Program-made: the position numbers and the translations under genes
Source: Leuconostoc litchii
Lineage (GTDB): Bacteria > Bacillota > Bacilli > Lactobacillales > Lactobacillaceae
Reading direction: 5' to 3'
Length of the DNA: 64,000 nt
Assembly: GCF_008107645.1 (NCBI RefSeq)
Contig: NZ_SDGY01000008.1
Location: 45,677-109,676 of the forward strand
Notes under the pieces: model-generated
What the model was told of the DNA's origin: nothing
What the model saw: only the letters and a program-made list of their open reading frames with translations
Databases searched by the model: none
Shown: positions 1 to 7,679 of the stretch, one piece after another
Position numbering within the stretch: the first letter of the stretch is position 1
How the letters are laid out: every line of letters starts with the position of its first letter

Positions 1-2
1 GT

Positions 3-875
3 GGTTTTTCAATTGTTATGCGAGGGTTGATTTATGGTATGCGGGTAGTATTGCAACGTAAATTTGATGCGCATCAAATTAACAACTTGTTAGTTCACGA
101 AAACATTACTACGATGTCAGTGGTACCAGTTATGTTAAAACAACTATTAGTTGATTTGCCTAGTGAAGTAAACTACAATAAAAAATTTCGGGCAATGCTT
201 TTAGGTGGTGGACCAACAGATTTATTAACGCTCCAGCAAGCTAAAAATCATCGCATACCAGTCATACAGTCATATGGTATGACTGAAACGGCCTCACAGG
301 TAGTTGCTCTTGATTCAACGTATGCAGAACAAAAAATTGGTTCGGTTGGTAAACCATTATTTCCAGTGCGTTTAAAAATTGCTGATCAGACAGGAAAAAA
401 TACGCAACAGGGGAATATTTGGATTCAAACCCCCACCTTAACCATAGGATATTTAAATCAACCCGATAAACTAGCAGAAAAAATGGTTGATGGTTGGTTT
501 AATACAGAAGATTATGGTTATATCGATGATGAAGGATTTCTGTTTGTTCAAGGTCGTGAAGGCGATATGATTAATTCAGGCGGTGAAAATATTTTTCCAA
601 ATGAAGTGGAAGACATATACGCAGATTATCAAGGACTTGAAAAAATTGCGATTATCGGTGTACTTGACGATAAATGGGGTTCTGTACCTGTAGCTATTGT
701 GCAAGGAAAAAACCTTCAGGTCGAGCAGTTAATTCAGTTTGGTAGAAGACGCATTGCCCATTATAAAGTTCCAAAGCGTTTTTATATAGCTGATACCTGG
801 CACACGACAGCCAGTGGTAAAACACAACGAAATCTTTTCTTAGCTGAAATTGAAAGACTAAAGGAATTAAAATGA
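3..875 (+). CDS. menE: o-succinylbenzoate-CoA ligase, 3' part
   Basis: ANL-superfamily adenylate-forming enzyme that activates o-succinylbenzoate to its CoA thioester in menaquinone synthesis. The frame is open from base 3, before the first ATG at 18, so the gene is cut by the window edge and its N-terminal half (with the P-loop-like motif) is missing. Visible family motifs are the adenylation motif QSYGMTETASQ, the hinge region TEDYGYIDDEGFLFVQGR, GGENIFPNEVE, and the C-terminal catalytic lysine in TASGKTQRN. The stop codon overlaps the start of menG by four bases, indicating translational coupling. Substrate assignment rests on that menG neighbour plus family resemblance. Confidence 0.9.
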   Translation, partial: GFSIVMRGLIYGMRVVLQRKFDAHQINNLLVHENITTMSVVPVMLKQLLVDLPSEVNYNKKFRAMLLGGGPTDLLTLQQAKNHRIPVIQSYGMTETASQVVALDSTYAEQKIGSVGKPLFPVRLKIADQTGKNTQQGNIWIQTPTLTIGYLNQPDKLAEKMVDGWFNTEDYGYIDDEGFLFVQGREGDMINSGGENIFPNEVEDIYADYQGLEKIAIIGVLDDKWGSVPVAIVQGKNLQVEQLIQFGRRRIAHYKVPKRFYIADTWHTTASGKTQRNLFLAEIERLKELK

Positions 876-1582
876 CTCTATCACCTAAAAATACAGATGT
901 AAAATCTTTGTTTGATACTATTGCGCCAGAGTATGACAAAATGAATAATATCATTAGCTTAGGGTCACATAAAAAGTGGCGCCAAAAAGTTATGAATAAA
1001 ATGGTTTTTCCAAATGAAGCTCAAATCATTGATTTAGCAACAGGGACTGCTGATTGGGCAATAGCATTAGCTGAAAATAGTGATGTTAAAACGAAAATTG
1101 TTGGTTTGGACTTTAGTGAAGCAATGCTTGCTGTGGGACAGACAAAAGTAGATTTGAGTGATTACTCGGAAAAGATTACCCTTGTACAAGGGGATGTCAT
1201 GGCACTTGATTTACCTGATAACAGATTCGATATTGTGACAATTGGATTCGGACTACGAAACTTGCCTGATCCTAAGAAAGGGATTGACGAAATGTATCGT
1301 ATTTTGAAACCCGGTGGACAGTTAGTTATTTTGGAGACATCACAACCAGATAGTCCTGTTGTAAAGCCATTCTGGCAATTATACTTTGGTCATGTGATGC
1401 CATTATTTGGTCGAGTTTTTGCTAAGGGAAAGTATAGAGAATATAAATATCTTGATGAAACGACTGAAAATTTTATGGACTATATGACCCTTGGACAAGT
1501 TTTATTAAAGGCAGGGTTTCAAAAAGTTCGAATTTCTCGTTTTAATTTGGGTGCGGCTGCAGCACACTATGCTACCAAGTAA
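872..1582 (+). CDS. menG: demethylmenaquinone methyltransferase
   Basis: SAM-dependent C-methyltransferase of the UbiE/MenG family, 236 residues (normal length), performing the last step of menaquinone synthesis. The SAM-binding loop IIDLATGTADWA lies near residue 52, and the family segments GFGLRNLPDPKKGIDEMYR and RILKPGGQLVILETS are intact. The start codon overlaps the menE stop. Ubiquinone synthesis is not expected in a Firmicute, so the MenG role is preferred over UbiE. In Leuconostoc menaquinone would serve limited respiration or redox balance. Confidence 0.93.
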   Translation: MTLSPKNTDVKSLFDTIAPEYDKMNNIISLGSHKKWRQKVMNKMVFPNEAQIIDLATGTADWAIALAENSDVKTKIVGLDFSEAMLAVGQTKVDLSDYSEKITLVQGDVMALDLPDNRFDIVTIGFGLRNLPDPKKGIDEMYRILKPGGQLVILETSQPDSPVVKPFWQLYFGHVMPLFGRVFAKGKYREYKYLDETTENFMDYMTLGQVLLKAGFQKVRISRFNLGAAAAHYATK

Positions 1583-1756
1583 CTTTTCATAGCATAAATT
1601 TGGTAATCAGGATATATTATAAACAGTATAAAATGTGAGCATTTATTTTATGACAGATGTTTTTTTATGTGATTTATCTTTAAAAGAACAATTTTATAAG
1701 TTAGTTAGATTATTTTTTTAAGGGTACAAATGATGCTAGCTTCTTACAACAATAAA

Positions 1757-1798
1757 AAAGCCACAACTACAGTTCTTAGTTGTGGCTTTTTTATTGTT
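1757..1798. terminator. bidirectional terminator after menG
   Basis: A-rich tract, stem GCCACAACTA / TAGTTGTGGC with a short loop, then T6. It works in both directions and separates menG from the convergent gene at 1830. The stretch 1583-1756 holds no convincing gene. Confidence 0.85.
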
Positions 1799-1829
1799 AG
1801 TTTTGTTTTTTAAATTATAAGTGATATAG

Positions 1830-2264
1830 CTATTTATTATCAGTATATGATTTTTGTATATCATCATACGTCGTTTTAGTCCAACCACTTTTTACTGGGT
1901 CAATAAGATGATGATTACCATCTTTATCAGTGATGTCGAATGGTCCATCACCGGTAAAGTAACCACCGCCATTTGGGTCAACCCAAGCAGTTTGTGTGGG
2001 TGGTTGTTCATCTGCACTGCCTGTCGCCCCAACGTGCATTTGGTACTGATTTTCGTCACTATTTTGAGAAGTAAACGATGAAGCAGTTGTGTACGTTGAT
2101 ATTTTATTTTTTTGAGTCGAAGGGGCAACAGTTCTTGATTCATGAATATAGTGACCATTAATATAGAATAGTAAGATGAGGGCACTGATAATTATTATTA
2201 ATAAAATAACAAATGTTTTAGTTTTTTGGTATTCTTTTATAGTAGAACTAGTATTTTTAAGCAT
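1830..2264 (-). CDS. membrane-anchored extracytoplasmic hypothetical protein
   Basis: Not recognised. The start at 2264 is chosen over the longer frame (2303) because GAGAGAAG lies just upstream of this ATG and the protein then begins with a short cytoplasmic part, a single hydrophobic helix (about residues 17-36) and a hydrophilic outer part of about 105 residues. The outer part is rich in Ser, Thr, Asn and Gln and ends with a Gly/Asp-rich segment (WVDPNGGGYFTGDGPFDI) that looks like a small folded domain. It has no LPXTG or lipobox. It is the first of several AT-rich genes with an accessory feel. Confidence 0.6.
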   Translation of the reverse strand: MLKNTSSTIKEYQKTKTFVILLIIIISALILLFYINGHYIHESRTVAPSTQKNKISTYTTASSFTSQNSDENQYQMHVGATGSADEQPPTQTAWVDPNGGGYFTGDGPFDITDKDGNHHLIDPVKSGWTKTTYDDIQKSYTDNK

Positions 2265-2382
2265 AAACTTCTCTCGTTGAAGAAATATAAAGAGAGCGTC
2301 CATAAATTGCTTTATATCTCGGATTGATCAAAAAATAGTATTAGAATATATTAAATAGCGTTTTTATTACCAAGAGGAATAC

Positions 2383-2727
2383 TTAGTTCAAATGGGTCAA
2401 TTTGAAACCCGAATCTAATTTGAGTCCATACCCTAATATTCGGTCAATAAATATATGTGCATACCAAATTAATACTACTTGAGTTAATAAAATTGAGTAA
2501 CTCAAATAATTTATTAATAGTAAGAGTGTTGGTATTATTAATGTGTGAAATATATTATATATACGAGCGCCAATTTTATTACCACCAATATACCCAAGCA
2601 TAGATATATCTGGCACAAATATTAGCAACAAAAACAGTGGTATGCTGGAATCAATAATAAAAAAATAAATATAACTAATAACAATTAATTGTAATAAATA
2701 TTCTAATCGAATTATATATTTAATCAT
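2383..2727 (-). CDS. DUF4260 family membrane protein
   Basis: A 114-residue protein with about four hydrophobic segments. The family fingerprint is visible as FVPDISMLGYIGG in the first half and RILGYGLKLDSGFKLTHLN at the C-terminus, where DUF4260 proteins typically end in a YGLK...GF..THLG motif. No biochemical function is known to me for the family. It sits 12 bases downstream of the alpha/beta hydrolase on the same strand, so the two probably form an operon. Confidence 0.75.
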   Translation of the reverse strand: MIKYIIRLEYLLQLIVISYIYFFIIDSSIPLFLLLIFVPDISMLGYIGGNKIGARIYNIFHTLIIPTLLLLINYLSYSILLTQVVLIWYAHIFIDRILGYGLKLDSGFKLTHLN

Positions 2728-2739
2728 ATTATATAATGC

Positions 2740-3864
2740 CTAACTTTGCAAAAATTGAATAATGAATGGCATAACTAATTCTTTATCTCCCACTTGACAG
2801 TGGTGCTCACCACCACTTTTTTTAGTAAATAATTTACTAGTCAATGAACGAGCATTTTTCATCAATAACATTTCTTTAGCCAAAGTGTCTTTTGGTACGT
2901 ACATATCATTGGTTCCTCCTATTAATAAGACGTCCTGTTCGATTTTATCCCAGTTACCGTCCATATTAAATTCACCTAGTTTTTGTAGAAGATCAGAAGC
3001 CGATTCAACTTTAAGAATATCTTTAGCCTTTTTAACTAGGAAATTAATATTATGATCATTATTTTGAATTAATGTGAGTTTTTCTTCTAGTAATTGTTGC
3101 TCATGTTTGTCTAATTTTTTTCCAAAATATTGGCGTATATAGGGGACCTTCATTGTTAGTGATTCTGACATATTGAGCATAACGTCATACAGAATTACTC
3201 GTTTTATTCGTGGTTCAAAGGCGGCAGCACGAGCAGACAAGAAACCGCCCAATGACATACCCATCAAATCTGCATTTTCTAAGTTAAAGTAATCTAAAAT
3301 AGTACCAACAGGTTTTTCCCACTCTGAAATAAGTGGTAGACCTGTTCGTAATGCTTTTCCTTGTCCAGGACCTTCAAATAAAATAATTTGATATGATGTT
3401 AGCTGATTAACGAAATCATATGAAATCATCAATCTTATTAATTCCTCAAGATAAGAATCAAAACCGCCGTGAACAATTAGTGTTTGTGTCGCGTGCTCAT
3501 TTTTAAATACAGCAGCAGGGAGGTAACCATTTTTATAAGGAACATTGACCAAGTCAATGTTAGCCATTGATATGCTATTGTAGTAATTTTTCTTAAACAA
3601 GTCATAGGTTTGTTTTTTTCTTGAATCATTTTCTAATAAGTAGAAATCTGCTAGCTGATAAAATGCTGATGCTAATCCAAATTGCTCATTATTTTCAGCC
3701 TTTCTGGCTGCCTTAAACCATTCAAAATACCATGATTCAAGATTTACTATGCTAGATGACACACGAGCAATTACTTGTTGCACATTTTCATCGTATTTAT
3801 ACGGTTCCATAAATCTATTGATCTGAAAATCAAATTGTTCTTGATTTGTATAGTTCTTGTACAT
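2740..3864 (-). CDS. alpha/beta hydrolase with helical N-terminal cap
   Basis: A 374-residue serine hydrolase. The start at 3864 is preferred over 3924 because AAGAGGT sits six to seven bases upstream. Residues 1-115 are helical; the hydrolase core follows, with VHGGFDSY (oxyanion region), FEGPGQG, the nucleophile elbow GMSLGG (Ser about 204), a candidate acidic residue in GGTNDMYVP and the catalytic His in GGEHHCQ. This layout resembles the FrsA / acylaminoacyl-peptidase-like hydrolases. It is divergent from a TetR-type gene with a palindrome between them, which suggests an inducible detoxification or ester-cleavage role. The substrate is unknown. Confidence 0.8.
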   Translation of the reverse strand: MYKNYTNQEQFDFQINRFMEPYKYDENVQQVIARVSSSIVNLESWYFEWFKAARKAENNEQFGLASAFYQLADFYLLENDSRKKQTYDLFKKNYYNSISMANIDLVNVPYKNGYLPAAVFKNEHATQTLIVHGGFDSYLEELIRLMISYDFVNQLTSYQIILFEGPGQGKALRTGLPLISEWEKPVGTILDYFNLENADLMGMSLGGFLSARAAAFEPRIKRVILYDVMLNMSESLTMKVPYIRQYFGKKLDKHEQQLLEEKLTLIQNNDHNINFLVKKAKDILKVESASDLLQKLGEFNMDGNWDKIEQDVLLIGGTNDMYVPKDTLAKEMLLMKNARSLTSKLFTKKSGGEHHCQVGDKELVMPFIIQFLQS

Positions 3865-3957
3865 GATGTATACCTCTTTTCGTATCTCTATTTTAAAAGA
3901 AGATAGATCTGATTTATTGGTCACATAGTGTGGAATTGTTTTACAAAATAATTGTGT

Positions 3958-3974
3958 AAGTATAAATTGTACTT
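3958..3974. promoter_or_regulatory. candidate TetR operator between hydrolase and regulator
   Basis: AAGTATAAATTGTACTT is a near-perfect 17-base palindrome (14 of 16 paired positions), with a related half-site GTATACTT at 3992-3999 just before TATAAT (4005-4010). Its position between two divergent genes, one a TetR-family regulator, supports an operator. This is inference from symmetry alone. Confidence 0.45.
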
Positions 3975-4035
3975 TATAAAAATAGGATAATGTATACTTT
4001 TAGTTATAATATTTTTTCAACTAGGAGGTATTTTT

Positions 4036-4587
4036 TTGTATAGTCAGGATAAAAGATTCAGAGATACGGAAGAAAAAATTATTACAGCATTTTGGTCTTT
4101 AATGTATGAAAAAGATATTGATGCAATAACGGTTACTGAATTATCGAATCGAGCTACTATCAGTAGATCCGACTTTTATAACCACTACTTAGATAAATAC
4201 GAATTATTGCAAAAGCAGGCGAGTAAATATATTAATGAAATTAAAAAGAGATATCGTAAACGCTTTGATGAGATTGATATTAGGGGATTTTTGAGTGATC
4301 TTACAGACTATATTATTGATGAAAGGGAAAATTTAAGCATTCTTATCATGCTACCAAAAGAAACGGGTATTCAGTTTATTGAGCAATGTGAAACGCTATT
4401 ACGTGAAACATTTATAGCAAGTAATACCAAACAAATATTAAAAAATCATGTGCCCATTGAATATACGGCTAAATTGTTTTCTTCAATTTCAGTGACATAT
4501 ATTTTGCACACCATAGAACAACCATATAGAAATCAAAGGATTATTAATGCAATTAACGAAATGCAAAATTTGTTGTTAGACAATTAG
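4036..4587 (+). CDS. TetR/AcrR family transcriptional regulator
   Basis: A 183-residue regulator with an N-terminal helix-turn-helix (about residues 10-55: ITVTELSNRATISRSDFYNHY) and a helical ligand-binding domain resembling the TetR_C_8 group (streptococcal DhaS-like). Translation starts at TTG (4036), supported by a strong AGGAGG six bases upstream (4024-4029); no ATG gives the complete N-terminus. It is divergent from the alpha/beta hydrolase and most simply represses it and itself. Confidence 0.85.
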   Translation: MYSQDKRFRDTEEKIITAFWSLMYEKDIDAITVTELSNRATISRSDFYNHYLDKYELLQKQASKYINEIKKRYRKRFDEIDIRGFLSDLTDYIIDERENLSILIMLPKETGIQFIEQCETLLRETFIASNTKQILKNHVPIEYTAKLFSSISVTYILHTIEQPYRNQRIINAINEMQNLLLDN

Positions 4588-4668
4588 CTACTATAATCCG
4601 AAAATGTTAAAAGCGTTCTATGGTACTTTGTTTGACATACACAATTTTTAATTTTAAATTCAGATCTA

Positions 4669-4718
4669 ATAAAAAGCGTAAGACAAGTATAAGTTGTTGA
4701 CTTATACTTGTTTTACGC
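4669..4718 (-). terminator. terminator overlapping the CPBP gene stop
   Basis: Two 19-base arms (4676-4694 and 4700-4718) pair with one internal mismatch around a five-base loop and are followed on the minus strand by GCTTTTTATT. The stop codon of the CPBP gene lies inside the stem. Confidence 0.8.
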
Positions 4719-5910
4719 TACTAGATTCAAAAGATATTGTATTTTGAGATATTAAGTAGACACTATAAATAACACAGATAGACATAACAGAAATTGAGAT
4801 TATTAATCCTTCAATCCCTGGAACACTCATATTTCCAGTTCCTGTAACTACTGATTGCATCAAATCCCAAAGACTATGAATTATTACAATGATGCCAATA
4901 TTTTTAGTCAATAAGTATAGAACTCCAAAAAATATTCCTATCCCAAAAGCATCAATTGTAGATGATATTGTGGCACTTATTGAATCTCCTGATAGAATGT
5001 TGATTAAATGAAGTATACCAAATAATATTGCTTGTGTGATAATAGCATAAATTGGACCGTGCTTATATTTTTGGAATACTGAGACTAAAATAGACATAAT
5101 CAGAACACGATAAATGAACTCTTCTCCTATGCCAGAACGAAGTGAAAATACCATTGTTGACAGCTTCAGGACAGACCAACTAGATGTAGGATGCAACCAA
5201 ACGGCAGAATCTATACAAAAAATAATGAACAGAAACGGTATTAGTGTTAGGAAAAAACTTTTGTTGGTCAATTTGAAAAAGACTGGCCTTTTGATTTGCG
5301 AGTGATGTAAGGTAATGTAAACCATAGGAACAACTACAGTTAAAACAGCAAGTAAACTAAAATCTAAATTATGAGAAACTTTTCCAAAGAGACTTTCTAT
5401 TATGATATTAATGAGCGGAAAACACATGAGGTAAAATACTACAATACCAATAGAAACAAAAATAGCTTGCAACAAACTGGTTATTTTTGGTAGCGTTACG
5501 GTAAAAATCAGGGATAATAGCATCAAAGTACTTACTATAACTGCAAGGAATAGTCCTAGAGTATTTAGTATATTATCTTTATTAGTTAATCCAAGATATT
5601 TGAACAGATAAACTGGATATCTATTAGTTAGTAATCCTATAAAAATAAAAATTTGGATAAAAAAGTTGATGCAGTTTACCCAATTATACTTGAATTTTCT
5701 CGTGAATATTTTGCTATACTTTGCATCCGTGTGCAAGAAGTCAAATTTTAAACCAGTAGAAATAAAAATAACTGTAAATGCAATTTTATTAATCAAAAAG
5801 TCATTGGATGTTGAAACGTTATATATTATTAGCAGTGACAACATGGTTAGTAAATAGACGGAATGGAAAAAATTTGTCATTTTTTGAAAATACTTATTAG
5901 TCATTTGCAA
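4702..5910 (-). CDS. CPBP family intramembrane metalloprotease
   Basis: A 402-residue polytopic membrane protein with about ten hydrophobic segments. The CAAX-protease/bacteriocin-processing (CPBP, Abi) motifs are present: EExxxR at residues 263-268, a His at 301 in FGILHL and HxxxD at 345-349. In Firmicutes such proteins occur as bacteriocin self-immunity factors or prenyl-protein-type proteases; no bacteriocin gene is visible here. The N-terminal ~200 residues of extra membrane helices make it longer than the usual 220-300 residues. An alternative start is the third codon. A well-formed promoter with an overlapping palindrome lies at 6035-6071. Confidence 0.82.
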   Translation of the reverse strand: MQMTNKYFQKMTNFFHSVYLLTMLSLLIIYNVSTSNDFLINKIAFTVIFISTGLKFDFLHTDAKYSKIFTRKFKYNWVNCINFFIQIFIFIGLLTNRYPVYLFKYLGLTNKDNILNTLGLFLAVIVSTLMLLSLIFTVTLPKITSLLQAIFVSIGIVVFYLMCFPLINIIIESLFGKVSHNLDFSLLAVLTVVVPMVYITLHHSQIKRPVFFKLTNKSFFLTLIPFLFIIFCIDSAVWLHPTSSWSVLKLSTMVFSLRSGIGEEFIYRVLIMSILVSVFQKYKHGPIYAIITQAILFGILHLINILSGDSISATISSTIDAFGIGIFFGVLYLLTKNIGIIVIIHSLWDLMQSVVTGTGNMSVPGIEGLIISISVMSICVIYSVYLISQNTISFESSSVKQV

Positions 5911-5967
5911 ATAGCCCTTTTATTTTTTAGTTTAATGTCAGCAGAGTGTTGATGATTAGTTTTGAAA

Positions 5968-6031
5968 CAAAAAGAAGTAATCACCATACATTAATACGAT
6001 GTTGTTTTCTTGGTGGTAATTGTTTACTTCT
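5968..6031 (-). promoter_or_regulatory. possible attenuator hairpin in CPBP leader
   Basis: In the transcript from the promoter above, GAAGUAA pairs with UUACUUC, extended by ACCA/UGGU after a bulge, and the 3' arm is followed by five U residues. This could be a weak attenuator ahead of the CPBP gene. The long loop makes it uncertain. Confidence 0.3.
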
Positions 6032-6034
6032 AAT

Positions 6035-6071
6035 AGTGTACTATTTTACATAGTACACTTGGGATTGTCAA
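6035..6071 (-). promoter_or_regulatory. promoter with overlapping operator for the CPBP gene
   Basis: On the minus strand TTGACA (6066-6071), exactly 17 bases, then TAAAAT (6043-6048). A palindrome with nine-base arms, AGTGTACTA (6035-6043) and TAGTACACT (6051-6059), covers the -10 and part of the spacer, so a bound repressor would block polymerase. The arm sequence resembles sites reported for YtrA-type GntR regulators, but that comparison is from memory. The transcript would carry a leader of about 125 bases. Confidence 0.7.
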
Positions 6072-6168
6072 TGGAAGCCATATATTTGAAAATAGCTATT
6101 ACTAATAAACAATGTTTTATAACTTGTTAAGACAAATATGTAAATACTGATATATGGTAAAACTAGAT

Positions 6169-6209
6169 AAAAAAGGATCGCCTAGCTTGGGCGATCCTTT
6201 TTTATTGAT
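6169..6209. terminator. terminator of the adcR operon
   Basis: AAAAAAGGATCGCC, loop TAGCTTG, GGCGATCCTTTTTT. It ends the minus-strand adcR/metal-binding-protein operon and could act in both directions. Confidence 0.85.
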
Positions 6210-6274
6210 GTATAGCGATGATGTTAAACAACAGGCCTTTATTTATTAGTTTTTTGTCCACAATAAATAATATA

Positions 6275-7156
6275 TTATTGAATAGCTTTTTCAATTGCTT
6301 TTAGTTCTTTTGTTTTCCAACTGACATAATTTTCGCCATCAGGAATAGTTTCTGTAACATTAACAACAGGGACATCGTTTTGTTTTGCCAAATTGATCAA
6401 ATTAGATACAGTTGAACTGGAAGTTTGTGTGTTATTAACGAAGAAGGCAATTTTATGATTTACAATAGCTGATTTAAGTGAACTAAGATCAGATGGCGAG
6501 GGGTCATTACCTTCTTCAATAGCTTCAGAGAAATCTGTATCCATGACTTTATAACCTAATGCATTTAGCATATATTCGAAAACAGGTTCTGATTGGGCAA
6601 CAGTTTGACCGTCAGATTTTTTTGCGATTTCTGCAATTAAGTTATTAACTGGTTTTAAACTTGCAATATATTTTTTGGCATTTTTTTTGTAATAGTCACG
6701 GTTTTTAGGATCTTTTTTTCCCAATTCTGAGGCCAAATAATTAGCGGTTTTAACCATTGTTTCTGGATCATTCCATAAATGAGGATTTACGCCAGATTTT
6801 TTATTTAATACATCTTCACCAACTCGAATAAGTTTTGCATTTTTGGAAGTCTTAGCAAGCTTGTTTAACCAAGTATCATAGCCTAAACCATTTGCTAATA
6901 CGATATCAGCACCGCTAACTTTTTTTGCAACCGTTGTTGTTGGTTCATAGTCTTCAGGAGAAGTATTAGAATCTTTAATAATTGCTGTCGCTGTACCATG
7001 TTGACCAACAACTGTTTTTGCAATTTCGGCATAGAAGTCTGTTGAAGCGACAATTTGTATTTTTTGATTTGATGATGAACTCGAGTTACCTTTAAAGGCT
7101 GCTATACCAATGATGATGAGCACAATTGCAGATAAGGCAATAATTATTTTTTTCAT
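6275..7156 (-). CDS. metal ABC transporter substrate-binding protein (ZnuA/PsaA family)
   Basis: Cluster A-I solute-binding protein of 293 residues: N-terminal membrane anchor (residues 4-22), Ser-rich linker, then two lobes joined by a long helix. Ligand positions can be read by alignment with manganese/zinc binders: the usual first His of SPHxYEP is Glu68 (SPEDYEP), His126 is kept in NPHLW, Glu190 sits in the PsaA-type SEPVFEY position, and the last acidic ligand appears to be Glu269. There is no lipobox cysteine. The gene overlaps the upstream adcR-like gene by four bases. No permease or ATPase is adjacent, so it must use components encoded elsewhere. Zinc versus manganese cannot be settled from sequence. 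Confidence 0.82.
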   Translation of the reverse strand: MKKIIIALSAIVLIIIGIAAFKGNSSSSSNQKIQIVASTDFYAEIAKTVVGQHGTATAIIKDSNTSPEDYEPTTTVAKKVSGADIVLANGLGYDTWLNKLAKTSKNAKLIRVGEDVLNKKSGVNPHLWNDPETMVKTANYLASELGKKDPKNRDYYKKNAKKYIASLKPVNNLIAEIAKKSDGQTVAQSEPVFEYMLNALGYKVMDTDFSEAIEEGNDPSPSDLSSLKSAIVNHKIAFFVNNTQTSSSTVSNLINLAKQNDVPVVNVTETIPDGENYVSWKTKELKAIEKAIQ

Positions 7157-7593
7157 GAGTGATTTCCTATTTTGTTAAGTTGACTCAAAAATTTGAGAAT
7201 GGTTTGTTGTTGTTCTTGGGTGAACTGTGACATAATGGTGTGAACATTAGTATACATAGTAGTGTGTGCTTGCTCATGCAATTGTGCTAACTTTTCTCCT
7301 GAAGAGGTTAAAATGTAGTGACTGCTTCGTTTGTCGGTATCGTCCACAATAGCGGTGACATAGTCATACTTGATCAAATTTTTTGTTGCTTTTGTGATGG
7401 CTGGTTTTGACAAGTTCATGGCTTCTGCCAGTTCACTATTGGTTTGCGATTGCATTATTTTCAGAAGCATGAGCAAGTGCGCCTGTGTTGAATTGATTTT
7501 CTGTCCGGCTGTTGTGGTGATAAGTTCAGAATTTGTAGCATATTCTTGCACGAAAGCGTTTAATTCTTTAATCATATTATCTGTTTCGGTCAT
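7153..7593 (-). CDS. adcR: AdcR/ZitR-like zinc-responsive MarR repressor
   Basis: A 146-residue MarR-family winged-helix protein. It aligns with streptococcal AdcR throughout (STQAHLLMLL, TNSELAEAMNLSKPAITKA). The residues I recall as AdcR metal site 1 all have counterparts: Glu23, His39, His106 and His110. The second-site Cys and Glu are missing (Ala38 where AdcR has Glu41). Two perfectly placed TTAACYRGTTAA-type boxes overlap its own promoter, so it should autoregulate itself and the co-transcribed metal-binding protein. Confidence 0.82.
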   Translation of the reverse strand: MTETDNMIKELNAFVQEYATNSELITTTAGQKINSTQAHLLMLLKIMQSQTNSELAEAMNLSKPAITKATKNLIKYDYVTAIVDDTDKRSSHYILTSSGEKLAQLHEQAHTTMYTNVHTIMSQFTQEQQQTILKFLSQLNKIGNHS

Positions 7594-7607
7594 AAGTACC
7601 TCGATAG

Positions 7608-7660
7608 TTTACTGGTTAATTAACCAGTTAATTATATAATGTAAGCGAACTTATTGTCAA
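7608..7660 (-). promoter_or_regulatory. adcR promoter with two tandem zinc boxes
   Basis: Two 12-base boxes abut: TTTACTGGTTAA (7608-7619, one mismatch) and TTAACCAGTTAA (7620-7631, exact match to the AdcR/ZitR consensus TTAACYRGTTAA). On the minus strand TTGACA (7655-7660) and TATAAT (7631-7636) are 18 bases apart, so the boxes begin at the -10 and cover the transcription start. TATAAT also reads on the plus strand (7635-7640), so the divergent dacA promoter may share the control. Confidence 0.85.
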
Positions 7661-7679
7661 CCAGATATTTACGAGTACA

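Noticed and set aside
1730..1812. 27-codon open frame with AAGGG upstream, beginning at ATG ATG
   Set aside because: It runs straight through the menG terminator hairpin, so its codons are explained by the stem and T-run.
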